A stretch of DNA of 64,000 bases, from positions 50,116,501-50,180,500 of the forward strand of contig CP142452.1 of assembly GCA_038049695.1 (NCBI GenBank), given 5' to 3'. This document shows, one piece after another, positions 24,101 through 36,701 of the stretch. Made by a program: the position numbers and the translations under genes. Origin of the DNA: Cinnamomum chago. Taxonomy: Eukaryota; Streptophyta; Magnoliopsida; Laurales; Lauraceae. The notes beneath the pieces are model-generated. The model did not search any database, was not told the DNA's origin, and saw only the letters and a program-made list of their open reading frames with translations. Numbering within the stretch: position 1 is the first letter of the stretch; the number at the start of each line of letters is the position of its first letter.

Positions 24101-25119
24101 AATGAATCAAGATTTTCTCACAAAACATGTTAATAATCAAAACGATCCAATCAACCACTTGCCTTGGGTTCCAATCTCACAAACCAAGCTCCTAATCCCT
24201 TCTTAAGCTCACTTCCAAGCTACAATCAAAAACCCCCAAAAACAACCCTAAAATGGGTTACACAAAGAATGAAAATGAAAGAGCTTTCAATAATACAAAT
24301 GGAGCTTCTCAAGAGCTAGAGGAACACTAATCTAGGAGATGGGAAGAATCACTTACTTGGAAGGTCCTCTAATGGCAAGAGTAAGCTCAATGGAAGCCTT
24401 GTGATGGAGGGTTCTCTTCACAAATGATACCAATGGAAAGCTTGTAAGATGAGGAAGAAGATGATGATCTCTATTGCTTGATTGATGAGCTCTAGGTGTG
24501 GCTTGGAGATGGAGAAGCAAGAAGAAGAAGAAGAAGTTGCAAGAAAAGCCCTAGGCTTAGCTGGAACAATGGAGAATGGAGTGAATGAAGGAGATGGGTT
24601 CCCTTTATAAGCAAGTGGGGTTTGGGTCCCACAACTTAAAGAACTTGGGTGGCTAAAATCATCTAATTCGGGACCTCGGATGGATTCGACGAAGAAGGAA
24701 GAAATGATCGTCGAAATATCTAGTTTCCAAAAAGTGTATGTTTCGCAAATTTCGGGAATATCGAGTTTTGGGTACAGATTTGGTGTGCAATGACTGTTTT
24801 GCCCTCAATGCCAAGAAATCGGGTTTCGGGTTCTCAAATGAATACGGGATCAATATGAAAGTTGTAGGATTCCTCAAGATGAATGCAACGGGCCAAAAAC
24901 ACAATACGAAACCAATCGGGAAAATCTCACAAGAAAATGCAAAGCCGAAAAGGGAACCCCCAAAGGGCCCCACAAGCTACCAAAGCACTCAAAAGCCCAA
25001 AACTAGAAGAAAACCCATTCTAGCTCACAAACTCAACCCAACAAATACTAATCCCACTAAAGAACTAATCCACAAATAAAACAACACTAATCCAAGAGAT
25101 TAGGGGTCGGGTTCTCACA
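21169..25119 (-). mobile_element. Gypsy LTR, family C, second copy with a different palindrome block (3951 bp)
   Basis: Co-linear with the family C LTR at 16735 from its ACTTCTCCC segment onward and ending GGTTCTCACA, but its first 60 or so bases are missing. From about 23170 to 24100 it departs from that copy: it lacks the TTAGCC array and the 13-bp hairpin and instead has a CCGATCGATCGG array. The U3 block with the stem-loop (24685-24715) is back after that. The right end joins a family E LTR fragment at CCGTG, probably its target. Confidence 0.85.
23677..23750 (-). repeat. CCGATCGATCGG palindrome cluster
   Basis: Three near-identical 12-base palindromes in 74 bp, at about 23677, 23714 and 23735, in the place where other family C LTRs carry GGTTAGCC-type palindromes. 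Confidence 0.8.
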
Positions 25120-25877
25120 CCGTGATACTGTTGTCACTTTAGTGACAGAGGACTTAGCTTTATGTGATTGCCACCTTGTTAGTTCCCGAATCCTTGGATA
25201 CCTGATATGTTTTATATTGTTTACTTGTTCATCGCAAATGATTTATCTATTTTATGAGAGTTCTTGCTTAACTCAGATTTATACGCTTCGCCAGAGATTT
25301 TCTTGTATTAGATATTGTTGTATCCTTGCTTTCTCTTGCCAGACCGTCGTGTCTGACCCTTTGCTTTGGTACTCAGGTCCCGTTGTCGGCTTCCTTGAGG
25401 AGGAGCCGGAGGAGGCGGTAGGCGCGCCGCAACCTCTAGTCTAGTGGCGTGCTGACGATGTCATGTAGACATCAGATTGCTTTGAGAAGCGTAACATTTT
25501 GAGGGGAACTATTTAACCATTCTTTTGGGTTGTTGTTTTGTGTACATTGGCCTTTGTTGGCCTCTATTTTTGGGAATGTAATTAAATGATATTTTGTCTA
25601 ACTTTAACAACCATTGGGAAACATGCTATAAATCATTGCTCATTCTGATACAGTATTTTAGTCTGGTGTTATTGTTTTTACGACCAAGGATGGTTTGACT
25701 ATTTGATTTGCTACATGCTTCCGCATTTAACAGAAATATTCAATTATGGTTATGATATCCTCACCGCGGACACCTGTGGGAAATTAAATAAATCATATGG
25801 TATTATTAAGCAGTTGTGGATCATCCTAACATCAATATTAGTCCCGATCCCGGATCTCTCGGTCCGGGGTCGCGACA
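25120..25877 (+). mobile_element. Family E gypsy LTR, 3' fragment
   Basis: Matches 60631-61393, the 3' quarter of the complete family E solo LTR, and ends in the terminal GGGTCGCGACA. The 5' part is missing; a family C LTR adjoins it on the left. Confidence 0.82.
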
Positions 25878-26060
25878 CAAACCTTCATGAACATAAGAGA
25901 CAAACTGATTTGAAAACCATGCATAACATATGATAAAAACAAAGATTATGAAAGAGAAATATGCATGAAGATCCTAAGAATAAGAACATGAAAGAACGAG
26001 AGGTCAAGCTATGAAAATGAATGCATCCTATCAAATTGCAACAAAACAAAAACTCTAACA
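25878..26060 (-). mobile_element. Sirevirus LTR terminal fragment
   Basis: Resembles the last 180 bases of the LTRs at 12425-14171 and 51496-53370: ATGCATCC, AAATTGCAA and the final CTCTAACA. It abuts copia reverse transcriptase sequence at 26061, so an LTR inserted there; its other part was displaced by the family E insertion and later rearrangement. Confidence 0.65.
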
Positions 26061-26296
26061 CCTTATCTATGTATGTAGCTTGAGATAAGTCAATCATCCT
26101 AATTTTCAAGCCTCGATGGAGTTTGATCCCTAGGATGTAGCTAGCTTCTCCCGAGTCCTTCATATCAAAAGTCTTTGCTAACCAAACTTTCACTATTGAC
26201 AACATTCCCACATCTTTCCTAAGGAGTAGGATGTCGTCGACATATAAAACCAGAAAGACTAACCTATCACCTTCACTTTTCATGTACACACATTGA
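26061..26296 (-). pseudogene. Ty1/copia reverse transcriptase relic
   Basis: On the minus strand, about 78 codons encode the core of a copia reverse transcriptase: CVYMK, then the YVDD catalytic box in LVLYVDDILL, then a segment ending QATYIDKVL. Both sides are cut by other elements: a Sirevirus LTR at 26060 and the LTR of the Athila/Tat-type element at about 26297. It differs from the Sirevirus reverse transcriptase at 38875-40182 and belongs to another copia lineage that I cannot place. It is the deepest layer of this nest visible in the window. Confidence 0.85.
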
Positions 26297-28286
26297 TGTG
26301 AATTTAAATTCAATCTTTTAATACTGCAAGTGCACAGCTGTCCTTTTGAGACAGTGGCAAGTACAGGTCGAATCCCACAAGGAGCACTACTAAGTTAAAA
26401 TTTAAAATCTGTTTTTTTAATCAAAGATTAATAAGTAATTGAGATCCAAGAAAAAAAAACTAGAAAAATTCAGAAACACAAACCAATCAAATATATAAAA
26501 CAGATCAGAGCATCCAGAATCCACTAAGCAAGATAATTAATCCATCCATACAATTATTCTATTATTTGTCTAAAAAAAATTAACTCAGATCATAAACAAA
26601 TCAATGTTTTGGATCCGGAGGATTTGTCTTTTGCAAAAGTCAATTTTAAATAAAAAGAATAAGGTTACAACCGAAGACCTCCTTCACCTCATAAAAGAAT
26701 GAAAAATCATAAGCATGACCTATCAAATTAAGCATAAATTATCAAAGGATCTCAGCCCTAAGTATAATCTATCAAAACAAGTATAAGTCATCAAACTATT
26801 TTCATTAGAAATCAAAACAGAGGCTGCCTAAGGCATGAAGACAGATCTATTATTCTAATAGAGCATGCAATTAAAAGAGACAGAAAAGTAATAGAAAAAT
26901 AATATAGATTAAATCAAAGATCTACTTAGCTTCATCTGTATGCTCCAATCCAGAAATCTAGCTAGCCATTGAAAAGAACTCCATAAGTAATTTCATTGAT
27001 AGCATCTCCTTGTACAATGATCTCTCAAAAATCTCTTTTCTAAAAATCCCAATTTCTGGAACAGGGCTCCAGAATACCCAAAAATAATTCTTAAAATCTA
27101 TTGATTAGAGAAAGAAGAAAAAGAGGAGAGAGAGTGATTATGGACGTCCAAGGGGAGGGAGTTACTCTCGTATGCTACTTTTTGGCTCCTTTTATTTCTC
27201 TGGTTATCTTACAGATACATTGAATCTGGACACCTTCTTTGCAAATTTGATTTATCTTCATTGATAAGGTATATCTCTTATCCCTTTTGAATTTGAATGA
27301 GGTGGAAGCTTCTGGAAACCTCTGGGTGGCTTGGCTAATCTTCAAATGGGGTCCCACAAGGGATGCGCAGCAATTGATTATCAACGGTGTGGATTTAATT
27401 TGCAATCTCGTCTAAAAATGAAATGAAAATCTCCGGACCCATAACTTTGTCAATATAGCTCTGATTTGGCATTCTTGGGCTCCACGAGTATCTACTCTGA
27501 ATAAGCTTTCCAATGGTAGGTAAATTTCATCGATCCAACGGTCGGATTGAAAGTTATGGCCATTTGAAGATTAGTTGTCCTGAGAAAAACGGGATTAGCT
27601 TTTAAGATTGGATTTGCAATGGAATCTATCTCTGCACAACTTCCATTTTTGAAAGGACATCAGATGTGAATGATTCAAACTCTTCTTCTTTTATTCCAAT
27701 CAGAATGATACTCTTTAAATTATCCATTAATAATTTCAAATTTGCAACCACTGTGGACCCAGCCATGTGAGACATTTCATTTGTTTGAATAGTGGGCCCT
27801 ATGAGAAGTCTTCTACTGTAGTTAGGATTCTTCAAGTGACATGATGAGTGGACCCCTCCTTTGACTGATTTGCATATGGCTTGTGTGTGGGGTCCACGTG
27901 GTGAATTCTTCAATTTACTTCAATTCAGTCTTCAATTCAGCAATGCAGGGCCCAGGATAACTATGTGTGCTTGAAAGTGGGCTCCGTGACAGAGGTCTGC
28001 AATTCTCATTTTCTGCACATTCTAATTTAATACATTAAATAGTGAAGAGCCCATATTGAAGCGGGACCCATCCGGACAGAGTTCTACTCCAATTGGGACT
28101 CTTCGGAGAAAATTTGTAAAACAGTCTAAGTTAATGCAGAAAATGTATGAAAAGTATGAAAATTTAGATTCCTAGGTGAAAATGCATGAAATGATTAAAT
28201 TAGATGAATAATGAGGCAAATCACCTAATTAAATCTCTAATTCATCTTAATATGATGCGTAAATGTGCAAATTCATGAACTCAACA
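26297..28286 (-). repeat. 3' LTR of the Athila/Tat-type element
   Basis: The right end reads CTCAACA followed by CACCCCCGAACC, the complement of a purine-rich tract. The left end is set by the loss of copia coding sequence; TGTGAATTT at 26297 is the best TG start, give or take a few bases. The interior is AT-rich with no coding potential. Near the left end the segment GTGCACAGCTG and GGTCGAATCCCACAAGG resembles a conserved stretch of this group's LTRs. Confidence 0.7.
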
Positions 28287-29781
28287 CACCCCCGAACCAG
28301 CATTTTGCTAGTCCCTTAGCAAAAGTTGCGAGCAAAAAGGTTTGAAGTTCTTTGACATAATCTAAAAAAAAGAAAGTAAATATGAAAACAAAACCACTTT
28401 CGCTGGTGCTCTCGGTTGCATTTAGCGTATGCAACAAGCCCTTAAACCCCTAGGTTCCCCCTAGTGGACGAGTTGTGCCTCGTGAGGGTTTGCAGTGAAT
28501 ATACCCACAAAATTCTTTTTTCTTCTTAAAAACACATAGAAATAAAAACTAATAAACTTTTTTTTTTTAAAAGAAATCAAGTTATCTCGGATACTCTTTG
28601 TGTAACCCAGAATAGTCAAAATCTCAGACTTTTCAAAATTCGGTTCATCCTTCTAATTTCAAACTTTTTTTTTTCAAACACCAAATTTTTGTGTTCCTTG
28701 TGCAAGTGTATACATCCAATCAATCTTTCAAATGTTCCGCTATGATGTCATGAAAACAGAATTCTCCCTTAAATGCTCTGATCTTTCCTAGATTTAGTGG
28801 CTCATAAGTTCCCTCTCAAGGCTACTATGACGGCTTTCACACTACTGTTTTTACAAAGGACGCGAGATGCATCTCTATTTTCTTTTTTTTTTCTTTTTGG
28901 CAAACACACTGACTGTGCAATGGTTAGGTCCCGTAAGCTTTCTAATTAACCCATGTAACGAGCATTCGGCCAATGACTCCCAAAACAAATGTCTTTAGGG
29001 CACTAGGTATGTAAATACCCCTAAGGGCTTACTGGCTCGGGTTAAAAAGGCTACGAACCCAAACTAGTCACAATTTTTTATTCTTTTCAAACTTCTAACT
29101 AAACACTTACTCTTTTTTTTTTTTTTTGCAGTCCCTAAACAATAGGCAGCCTTTTTCAATTCACCCGAATTAATCCAATGGTGTTGGTTGGCCTAACCAT
29201 CCCGATGAACGAGGTAGACTTACAAGGCTAGACTTCAGAAAGTCATCCCATCATTCTTGAGAAACTCTAAATTCAACACCAAGGCTTCCTATCCAAAATC
29301 TTGATAAATGTATACGTGTTTCAGTGAAAAAAAATGTTTAGTACTATTTTGATATATTTTAGAAAAGATGAACCTCCATTTTACTTCCTTCCAAAAATTT
29401 CGAAATTCCAGGTTTTCGAGCATCGTTGAATTTTATCAATTCCTTTCAAAACTACTCAAAAATAAAATAAAATTGCACAAAAAAGATTTCCTAATTTTTT
29501 TTAAATTAAAAGTTTGCCTAAAATTGAAAAAAAAACACCTAAAAATTGGACAAGTGTGCTTGTTCCCGCCCCCAAATCTAAACTAGACAGCGTCCTCGAT
29601 GTCGTGCATGTCATGCAGAAAATGATAATGGAACATAAGGAAAAAGAAATTGTAGGAGGTAAAGGGAATAAGTTACTTGATGATTTTGCATGGCGCTCCC
29701 CTGTCTAAGGTAAGTAAAAAAAAATGACAAAAGATAACCTAAACGAATAATAATATATATATAAAAAGAAAGAAAAAGAAG
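28287..29781 (-). other. Non-coding internal 3' region of the Athila/Tat-type element
   Basis: About 1.5 kb between LTR and protease. It holds T-runs (28557-28568, 28888-28897, 29111-29126), a C-rich block at 28289-28296 that is the complement of the presumed polypurine tract, and a purine-rich GGGGGCGGG on the minus strand near 29568-29576. No polymerase or envelope-like motif was recognised. This is where reverse transcriptase and integrase would be in a complete element. Confidence 0.6.
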
Positions 29782-30709
29782 CTACCCTATTTGACACCTA
29801 ACATGGAATCCACCTGGATCCCAAACAAGCTTACCTTCCAAAATTGAGGTCATGATCTCTCGCTTAGGTTGCCACCTATTCTTTTCCGTGAATGTGGTTG
29901 AATCTAGTAGTGCATACACGTTTTCAATGTGGCCATCTATATCAAAATCACTTCCAAAGTGGGCTAGACAAGCCTCTAGTGGATCTTCAAGTTTCAAATG
30001 GGGTAAGTGATTTTCCACCAATTCATGAATGTAACTAATGTGAAAAAACCCCATCATCCTCATCAGGAGGTTGCTTACTAACATTAAAAATGTTCACTTG
30101 GACTTTCATGGTCCCAAAAGAAATTTCCATCACTCCATTCCTACAATTGATCAAGGCATTAAAGGTGGCAAGGAATGGTCTCCCCAAGATTATTGGAATT
30201 TTGGGTTCAGCCCCAGATGTGTGTTTGGTATCCAAGACAACAAAATCGACAGGAAACACAAAGTCTCCGACTTTGATAAGAACATCTTCAACTACCCCCT
30301 TGGGATATCGAATTGATGCATCAGCCAATTACAAGGTCGCATGGGTCTTTTTCAACTCACCTAAACCTAATTCTTCATAAACAGAGTATGGAAGAAGGTT
30401 CACACTAGCACCCAAGTCTAGCAAAGCTTTCTCTATGTGATGGTCCCCTATCTGGCAAGAAATGGTAGGACACCCTGGGTCCTTATATTTGATCGGGGAT
30501 GGACAGGAAATGATTGAGCTAGCTTGTTGGGCTAGAAAAGCCTTCTTGGGTACATTGGTAGTCCTTTTGAAGGTGCAAAGGTCCTTTAGAAATTTTGCAT
30601 AGGCCGGAATCTGTTGGATAGCATCAAGTAGTGGGATATTAATTCGCACTTGTTTGAATACTTCTAGCATTTTATCCAACTGAACAGTTGATTTTGCTGG
30701 GCCTAGCCT
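29782..30709 (-). pseudogene. Aspartic protease region, frameshifted
   Basis: Three minus-strand frames run in order: 30679-30329 with the protease active-site segment DLGASVNLLP, 30328-30035 with ILGRPFLAT, and 30084-29782 with a linker that normally precedes reverse transcriptase. DLGAS replaces the more common DTGAS or DSGAS; the catalytic aspartate is kept. A stop separates the first two and a frameshift near 30050-30080 the last two. Retroviral-type proteases cleave the polyprotein. Coding homology stops before the reverse transcriptase. Confidence 0.8.
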
Positions 30710-32112
30710 CTATGGGTATGGTGCCTTGGGAACATAGGTCGTAGGAGTGGGCTCACTAGGTGATGGTTCAGTATTGACCGGGTTCTTTGGTTCTAATGTG
30801 GGTTCAACATTCACACTTGGTTCCTCAGTTTCCACTATCTCACTTGATTCTTCCTCAGGTTCCTTGGGTAGTTTGACCTTATTATCAACCTGTGTACCCG
30901 ACCTAAGAGTGATTATGGATTGGACTTGTTCTGGGCCTTTTCCTCTAGGATCATGAACAACTTGGCCCTTGGGATTAGGTTCGGGTTGACTAGGGAAGGT
31001 TCCCTTGTCTCTGGCACTGATGGAGTTGGCCAGTTGGCCCATTTGATATTCCAATTTTGCAAGGGTTTGAGTGTGGCCATTCAAAAGTTGAGTAGTGGTC
31101 TGAGACAATTGGGTCGTGGTTTGAGTCAGGAGTTTCATGGCCTCTTCTAACGAATCTACCCTATGGGTCAATGGATTGGTGTTGAAATTGGGCTTTTGGA
31201 GACCGGGTGGGGCATTGACTTGAGATTGATTGGGCTGAAATTGAGTGGACTGAGATGGGTCACCTTGAGTTGGGCCTTTGGTCCAAGAAAAGGTCGGGTT
31301 GTCCCTCCAACCTGGATTGTAAGTGTTAGAGTACGGGTCATACCTCTGACGATTGTCAAAACGAGTGTTTTGATATAGCGCATTAACCTCCTCAACAGAT
31401 TCGGTCTGACCCAAAGTTGTTGGGTCAATCCCTCCATTCATGGCCTAGTTATATTTTAATGACTCCAAAGTGTTTGGAGTGGGCTTTTGGTTCAGCTCTA
31501 AGGCCTCTATTCTCCTCACCCGTGTGGCCAATTTAGCCTCTGCCTCAATTTTGGGTTCAAGTTTGAACATCCCCCCCTTTTCAGGAATGGTGGTTTTAGT
31601 GGGCTCCCTCTTGATAGGGGCCCACTGCAGTGTGTTTTCAGCGGTATCTTCCAAAAATGTCCAAGCTTCTTCTGCTGTTTTCTGTATAAAATTTCCACTA
31701 CAGAAAGATTCCACCATTTGTTTAGTTGGGTAATCCATGCCTTCATACACAATTTGGACTAATCGGATTTTTTCAAACCCATGGTGGGGACATTGGATTA
31801 AGAGGTCCTTGAATCGTTCCAAATAATTGTAAAGTGTCTCCCCTTCTATTTGATGGAATCCATTGATGGCCTACCTAATCGAAGCGGTTTTTTGCTTGGA
31901 GTAGAATTTTTTGTAAAATTCTTCAACTAGCTTGGCCCAAGTAGTGATGGACCCGGCTTGTAAGGCATAAAGCCAAGCTTTAGCCTTCTCTTTTAAGGAA
32001 AAAGGAAATAATCTAAGTTTAAGGGCCTCCTCAGTCATGTGATTGATTCTCATGGTCCCATAAATGTCTTCAAATTCCCTAAAATGTTGATATGGGTTTT
32101 CCTGGTCTAGCC
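30710..32112 (-). pseudogene. gag of the Athila/Tat-type element (C-terminal part)
   Basis: Three consecutive minus-strand frames: 32112-31871 (capsid-type segment with KLRLFPFSLKEKAKAWL), 31822-31445 (ERFKDLLIQCPHHGFEK) and 31441-30710, a hydrophilic C-terminal part rich in Gln, Pro, Thr and Ser. They are separated by stops near 31870 and 31443. In this family the protein forms the particle that packages element RNA. The N-terminal part lies 30 kb away at 62055-62330 because a Sirevirus inserted after codons for the conserved region. Degraded; no product expected. Confidence 0.85.
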
Positions 32113-32920
32113 TGAAAGTGCACCTAAGGGCCAATGTATAAGTCCTAGAGGGGGGGGGGGGAGAATAGGACTACGAAATTTCATACCCACTTTTTGATTA
32201 TTAAACAAGATGACAAAGAAACTAAGTGAAGAGAAGACAAGGTGTGAGCATAAAATAAAGCTCAAAACTATATCAAGACATTGAGGCAAGCCACAAGAGA
32301 AGATGCACAGAAATTTATAGTGGTTCGGACCATATGTCCTACATCCACTCACAAGGGTCACACAGTCCCTTGGTTCCACTATGTTGAATCAAAACTACAC
32401 AAGTAATGACATCAATCACATACACAGGGTAATTTTGGTAACGAGGTTCGATCACACAGATCTAATCCCCCGCATACAATTTAGAGTGGATGAATCACAC
32501 ATATTCACTCCACTATCATAAAAGAGCACAAGTTGTAGATGTTGATGAGAAGTAAAACACTTGCCTTTGATGAAGACTGAAAGTGTTCAATGAAGCTCCA
32601 CCTGTAGTTGAAGCTTTAACCTCTTGAAGCAAGCTTGGTGTTGTTGTAGATCCTCCATTGTGTTGCACAACCAAGGTTTAAGAGGTATGGGTTCTAGGGT
32701 AATATGAATCTAATCTATTTGAGAATCAACCTAGAATCCTTTCTTCCATTCACACTTATATTGAAGCTAAAGATAGCTCATACATATTCTAGATAAGGTT
32801 CAAGTGTGTTAGGAAGAGGGGTTAAGAGCTTGGAAATGATAGGAAGAAATAAGCCATGGAAGCTCTCAAAACTGTGTCACTCACAGTGCAAAACGATCTT
32901 TAGAAATATATAGAAAAGTT

Positions 32921-32931
32921 CCCAACGGCTA
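32921..32931 (+). promoter_or_regulatory. MSA-type element (CCCAACGGCTA) next to a TATA box
   Basis: Exact match to the consensus YCYAACGGYYA, between the palindrome array and the TATA-like sequence at 32906-32914. LTR transcription runs on the minus strand, so the order is array, MSA, TATA, start. In the 5' LTR copy the site is mutated (near 53946). Confidence 0.6.
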
Positions 32932-32936
32932 GTTAT

Positions 32937-33401
32937 GGCGGTTAGACTCTTGGAAGTTTGGCTAGCCTCATTTCAATTGCACCGAGGTAACGGCTAGATT
33001 TTCGAATTCGGTCAGCTCGCGGTTAGCCGTCGAGGGCCTTGGCGGCTAGCCATTAGGTGACCACTGGGTGACCGAATTCACAGCCCAGAAATATGATGTA
33101 TATTGGAAAAGAAACCGTACATTCGGTTGCCTGGCGGTTAGCCGCAAGGTGACCGAAGGGTGGCCGAACTCCCTTAACAGCAGATGGTATGCATTCTGGA
33201 AATGTAACCGTGGGATTTTCGGTTACCTGGCAGTTAACTGCCAGACCATTCTGCGGTTAACCGAAAGGTAACCACTGGGTGACCGGTCAAATTTTCCCAG
33301 AAAGTTGCTTAATGGAAATGTAACCGTGGAATTTCGGTTACCTGGCAGTTAGCCGCTTCTTACAGAGACTCTAGCCGCCAGGTGACCGAAAGGTCACCGA
33401 A
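32937..33401 (-). repeat. TTAGCC-type palindrome array in the Sirevirus LTR
   Basis: About four units with GGCGGTTAGCCGC, CTGGCAGTTAGCCGC and GGTGACCGAA motifs, each followed by TTCTGGAAATG or similar. The motif spelling is that of the gypsy LTRs, not of the other Sirevirus LTRs in this window. The 5' LTR copy is spread over 53960-54019, 58222-58254 and 61394-61760. Confidence 0.8.
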
Positions 33402-33634
33402 CCTCCTTTATCTGGACAAAACAGAATGTGAAGAAGAGATTTTGAAAACCAGTTTTAAACCAAGGCTCCCAAGGGTCCAAAAAGGAAAAGGTTCTGGGTC
33501 CGAAATACCTGAGATGGTTGGCACACACAATGAGGCAATCTTGACGAATCCGGAGCCATCCACAAGCTAGAAGAAACCCTTGAAATAGAACTTCCTTAAC
33601 ACACTTCGAGAGAAAGGTCCTCCGGAACACATTG

Positions 33635-36600
33635 TGTTAGACCCCGACCCAGACCAAGTCGATTAGTGTGCGATTAGTATGTGTTTAGTCCTAAGAGGGT
33701 TTAGTTATTGTTGGGTTAGAAGTAATTAGTTTAGTCTTGGACATAGCTTTGGGAACTTTGAGAACGTTTAGTATTAGTCAGACACACTCAGGAAGGCCTG
33801 AGTGCACGTGTAAGCTTGGGAGGATCGTATCGGTTTCCGTGTGATTGTGATCTTGATTTCATTTGAATGATTTTTCTATGTGTTACAACTTTTGTCTTAA
33901 GCACATTCATGTTTGAAGCCCAAAAACCCAAGTTTTGGCCCAAAGAGGGTAAAATTGTCTTTTATGAACAGATCTGGACACAATTTTTGAGATCTCAAAA
34001 CCATGTAAAAAATATACTTTTTGGAAACTAGATATTTCGACGATCGTTTCATCCTTCTTAGTCGAAGTCATCCGAGGCCCACAAGACCATGTTTTCGTCG
34101 TTTCAAGGTTCATGTTGATTGGGGCCCATTGCATTCACTTAAGCCCCTCTCCCTCTCTTTTCATTCACTTTACCAAATTTCTGCAACTTCTTTGACCTAG
34201 GGCTGGAAAACCCCTCTTTCCCTCCCATCTTCTCCATCTTGCATGACATAGCCAGAGATCTCGAAAGGAAATTCTAAGAATACCATCTTCTTCCCCTCAT
34301 CTCAAGCTTCCTATTGATATCTTCTTCTTGAAAGTTAAGGTTGGGAAAGCTCTCCATTTGTCTTCGTTCCTCTTGTTTCACCTTCTCTAGGTAAGAGCTT
34401 CAACCCATGCTTTTCATAAAGTCTTTTGGTTTCTTGGAGATCATGTTTTTCTTGTTTACAAACCCTTTTGTTAAAATGGGTTCTTTGTTTCCATTTTTGA
34501 GTGAGTTTGTGTGGTTTTCTCTTGGGTTTTCTTGTAGTGTTGGATAGCTTGAGTGAAGTGCTTGAGAAGGATTGTTAGCTTTGGTCAAGGCAAGTAATCT
34601 TTATAGGTTTTATGTGCATGTGTATTTTGACTCCATTGTTATTTTAGAAATTGTGCATTGGATTTGTTTATAAGTTCCATGATCATGTTTTCCTTGGATT
34701 GAATGTTTGAAATTGAGAAAAATGTGTGTTTGGTCCCTTGGAGAGCATGTAGGCTCAGGGAGTATAAGTGGAATGAGGAACAAGAAGAAGGGAAGGAAGA
34801 AATGTAAAAATCTGAACTGGACTGCTTTTCCCGTGCAGTTCGGTCAGCCGTCGGTCGGCTGGCGGCTAGCCGAAATCCTCATTTCGGTTAACCGCCAGCT
34901 GACCGAGCTCGGCGGTTCCCTTTCCAGAGGCTGACATTGCGACCGTGGGTTACGGTCAGCCTGACGGTCAGCGAGCGGCTAGCCGTCATACCCCATCTCG
35001 GCTAACCGCTGGGCAACCGCGCATTGCTGGTTCCTTTTCCCGAGAGTAACATTTCAGACTGGGTTTCAGCGGTCAGCCCTACGGTCAGCTTGCGGCTAAC
35101 CGCCAAGTCCCAGTTCGGCTAACCGTAAGCTAACCGCAGTAGTTCGGCCCCTTTTCCAGAGGGCTACACTGGACCTGGATTTCCAGCGGTCAGCTTGTCG
35201 GTCAGCTGGCGGCTAGCCGCTAGACCCTAGTTCAGCTAGCCGACACCTGACCGCGAGGTGACCGAAATTGTCAACTTTCCTGTTTTGAAGAGATTTTTGC
35301 AAGAATGAAAACTAGTACATGTTAAGTGGCCTTTAGCCTGATATTATGCACTCGAAACCCAAGATGTCCTTGAACCTCCGGGGCACCAATCCTACTTTAA
35401 TTCCAACTTCTGGGCTTCGACTGCACAACGATCAACCAAAGGTCCTTGCATGAGCTTGATAGGCTTGGTATTCGTACTTTGGTTTCAATATAATGAATAT
35501 CATCGTGTACTCGTTTTGACGTTTAAGTACAAGCTCGTTTTCAAGACGTGTTTCAAGAAAAAGGGGATCACTTCCTAAGCGTGTTATGCATATTAATTAT
35601 GCCCTTGCTAGTCGTGTTTATCGTGTTTTGATAAGTGATTTTCCCCTTTCTATCTTGACATGTTTTGACAGTGTTTCGTGTGTTTTGTGCATTCATGAAT
35701 TAAGTAACACCACTGAGCTTGGACTGCCCTTTCAGTTTGATCCACTGTCTGGGGGTCCTTAAACATGTGGACTGTCTGCAGACTGGTCGTGTATTTATTA
35801 CACATCGTGCATGCCCGGTTCTGCGACCGGAATTCCCATCTTTGTGGGAAATCGTGTCGTGCTTATATTATGTATATCGTGCTTGTCGTGCGTGCTTGCT
35901 CTTTTCATTATATATAAATGACAGAGAAAGGATGGGCTCTTTGTGGATTGTAACTATTCATGATATATTATGTACTCATGCTAGTTTGTTTTAGTATCTC
36001 AGCTCTGTTATTTATTTCTACAAATGTACCTCAGCCATTATTAGTGTTTAAATCAAGGATTTGCTTATATGTTTTCTTAAACGTTATTGTTTCATGCCTT
36101 CACCTAAATTGATTACCTGCCAAACCGTTGTGTTAGACCCTTGTTTGTTGGTGCCCAGGTGCAGGAGACGTTACCTTTGAGGAGGAGCGTCAGGAGGAGG
36201 CTTGTGAGCCAACCCCTGGGAGAGAGTGGCAGCCCGACGATGTCATTTAGACGTCGGGCGGGTTCTTGAGTCTCGTCACCATTTGTCTTGGGGTTTCTTT
36301 TGTTATATTTTAAGAAGTGTATTGGCCTCTGTTGGCCTCTTATGGAATTGTAACAAAACTTAACTTACTTTTGAATTAGTCTCACAACTTGTATATCAAT
36401 GGGAATGCCATGTTAGCTTCTTTCTTTGATACTATGTCTCGTTATTATTTGTCATGGCACTTAAATATTTTATTGGTGCTCAGCTTGATGTGTTTTGCTA
36501 CACGCTTCCGCATACTCGATCGTGTGAGTCAGATTCCGCGTGTCTTTTGGAATCCTCACCGCGGGAACCTGTGGGAAAGTAAATTTCCAATGTAAACAAT

Positions 36601-36645
36601 CAATGCAACGTCGCGGGCCCGGGGTCCCGTTCCGGGGTCGCGACA
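33635..36645 (+). mobile_element. Tekay solo LTR (3011 bp)
   Basis: TGTTAGACCCC to GGTCGCGACA, flanked by CATTG (33630-33634 and 36646-36650). Same architecture as LTR1 with clear divergence, so an older insertion. It has its own palindrome array (34840-35267), a CGTGC-rich stretch and a TATATATAAAT box near 35911. No internal sequence. Confidence 0.93.
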
Positions 36646-36701
36646 CATTGGCACGGAATTGACAATACAAACACAATGATCACACAACTGTGACACTTAC
36701 A

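Larger units (their letters stand above)
32113..36701 (-). repeat. 3' LTR of the Sirevirus, split by a Tekay solo LTR
   Basis: Plus strand begins TGAAAGTGCACC and ends CACTTACA. Segments 32113-33634 and 36651-36701 flank a 3011-bp Tekay LTR; without it the LTR is about 1573 bp. Features: a G-run (32147-32160), the conserved GTGGTTCGG segment, a palindrome array (32937-33401), an MSA-type site (32921-32931) and a TATA-like AATATATAG (32906-32914) read on the minus strand. Confidence 0.88.
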
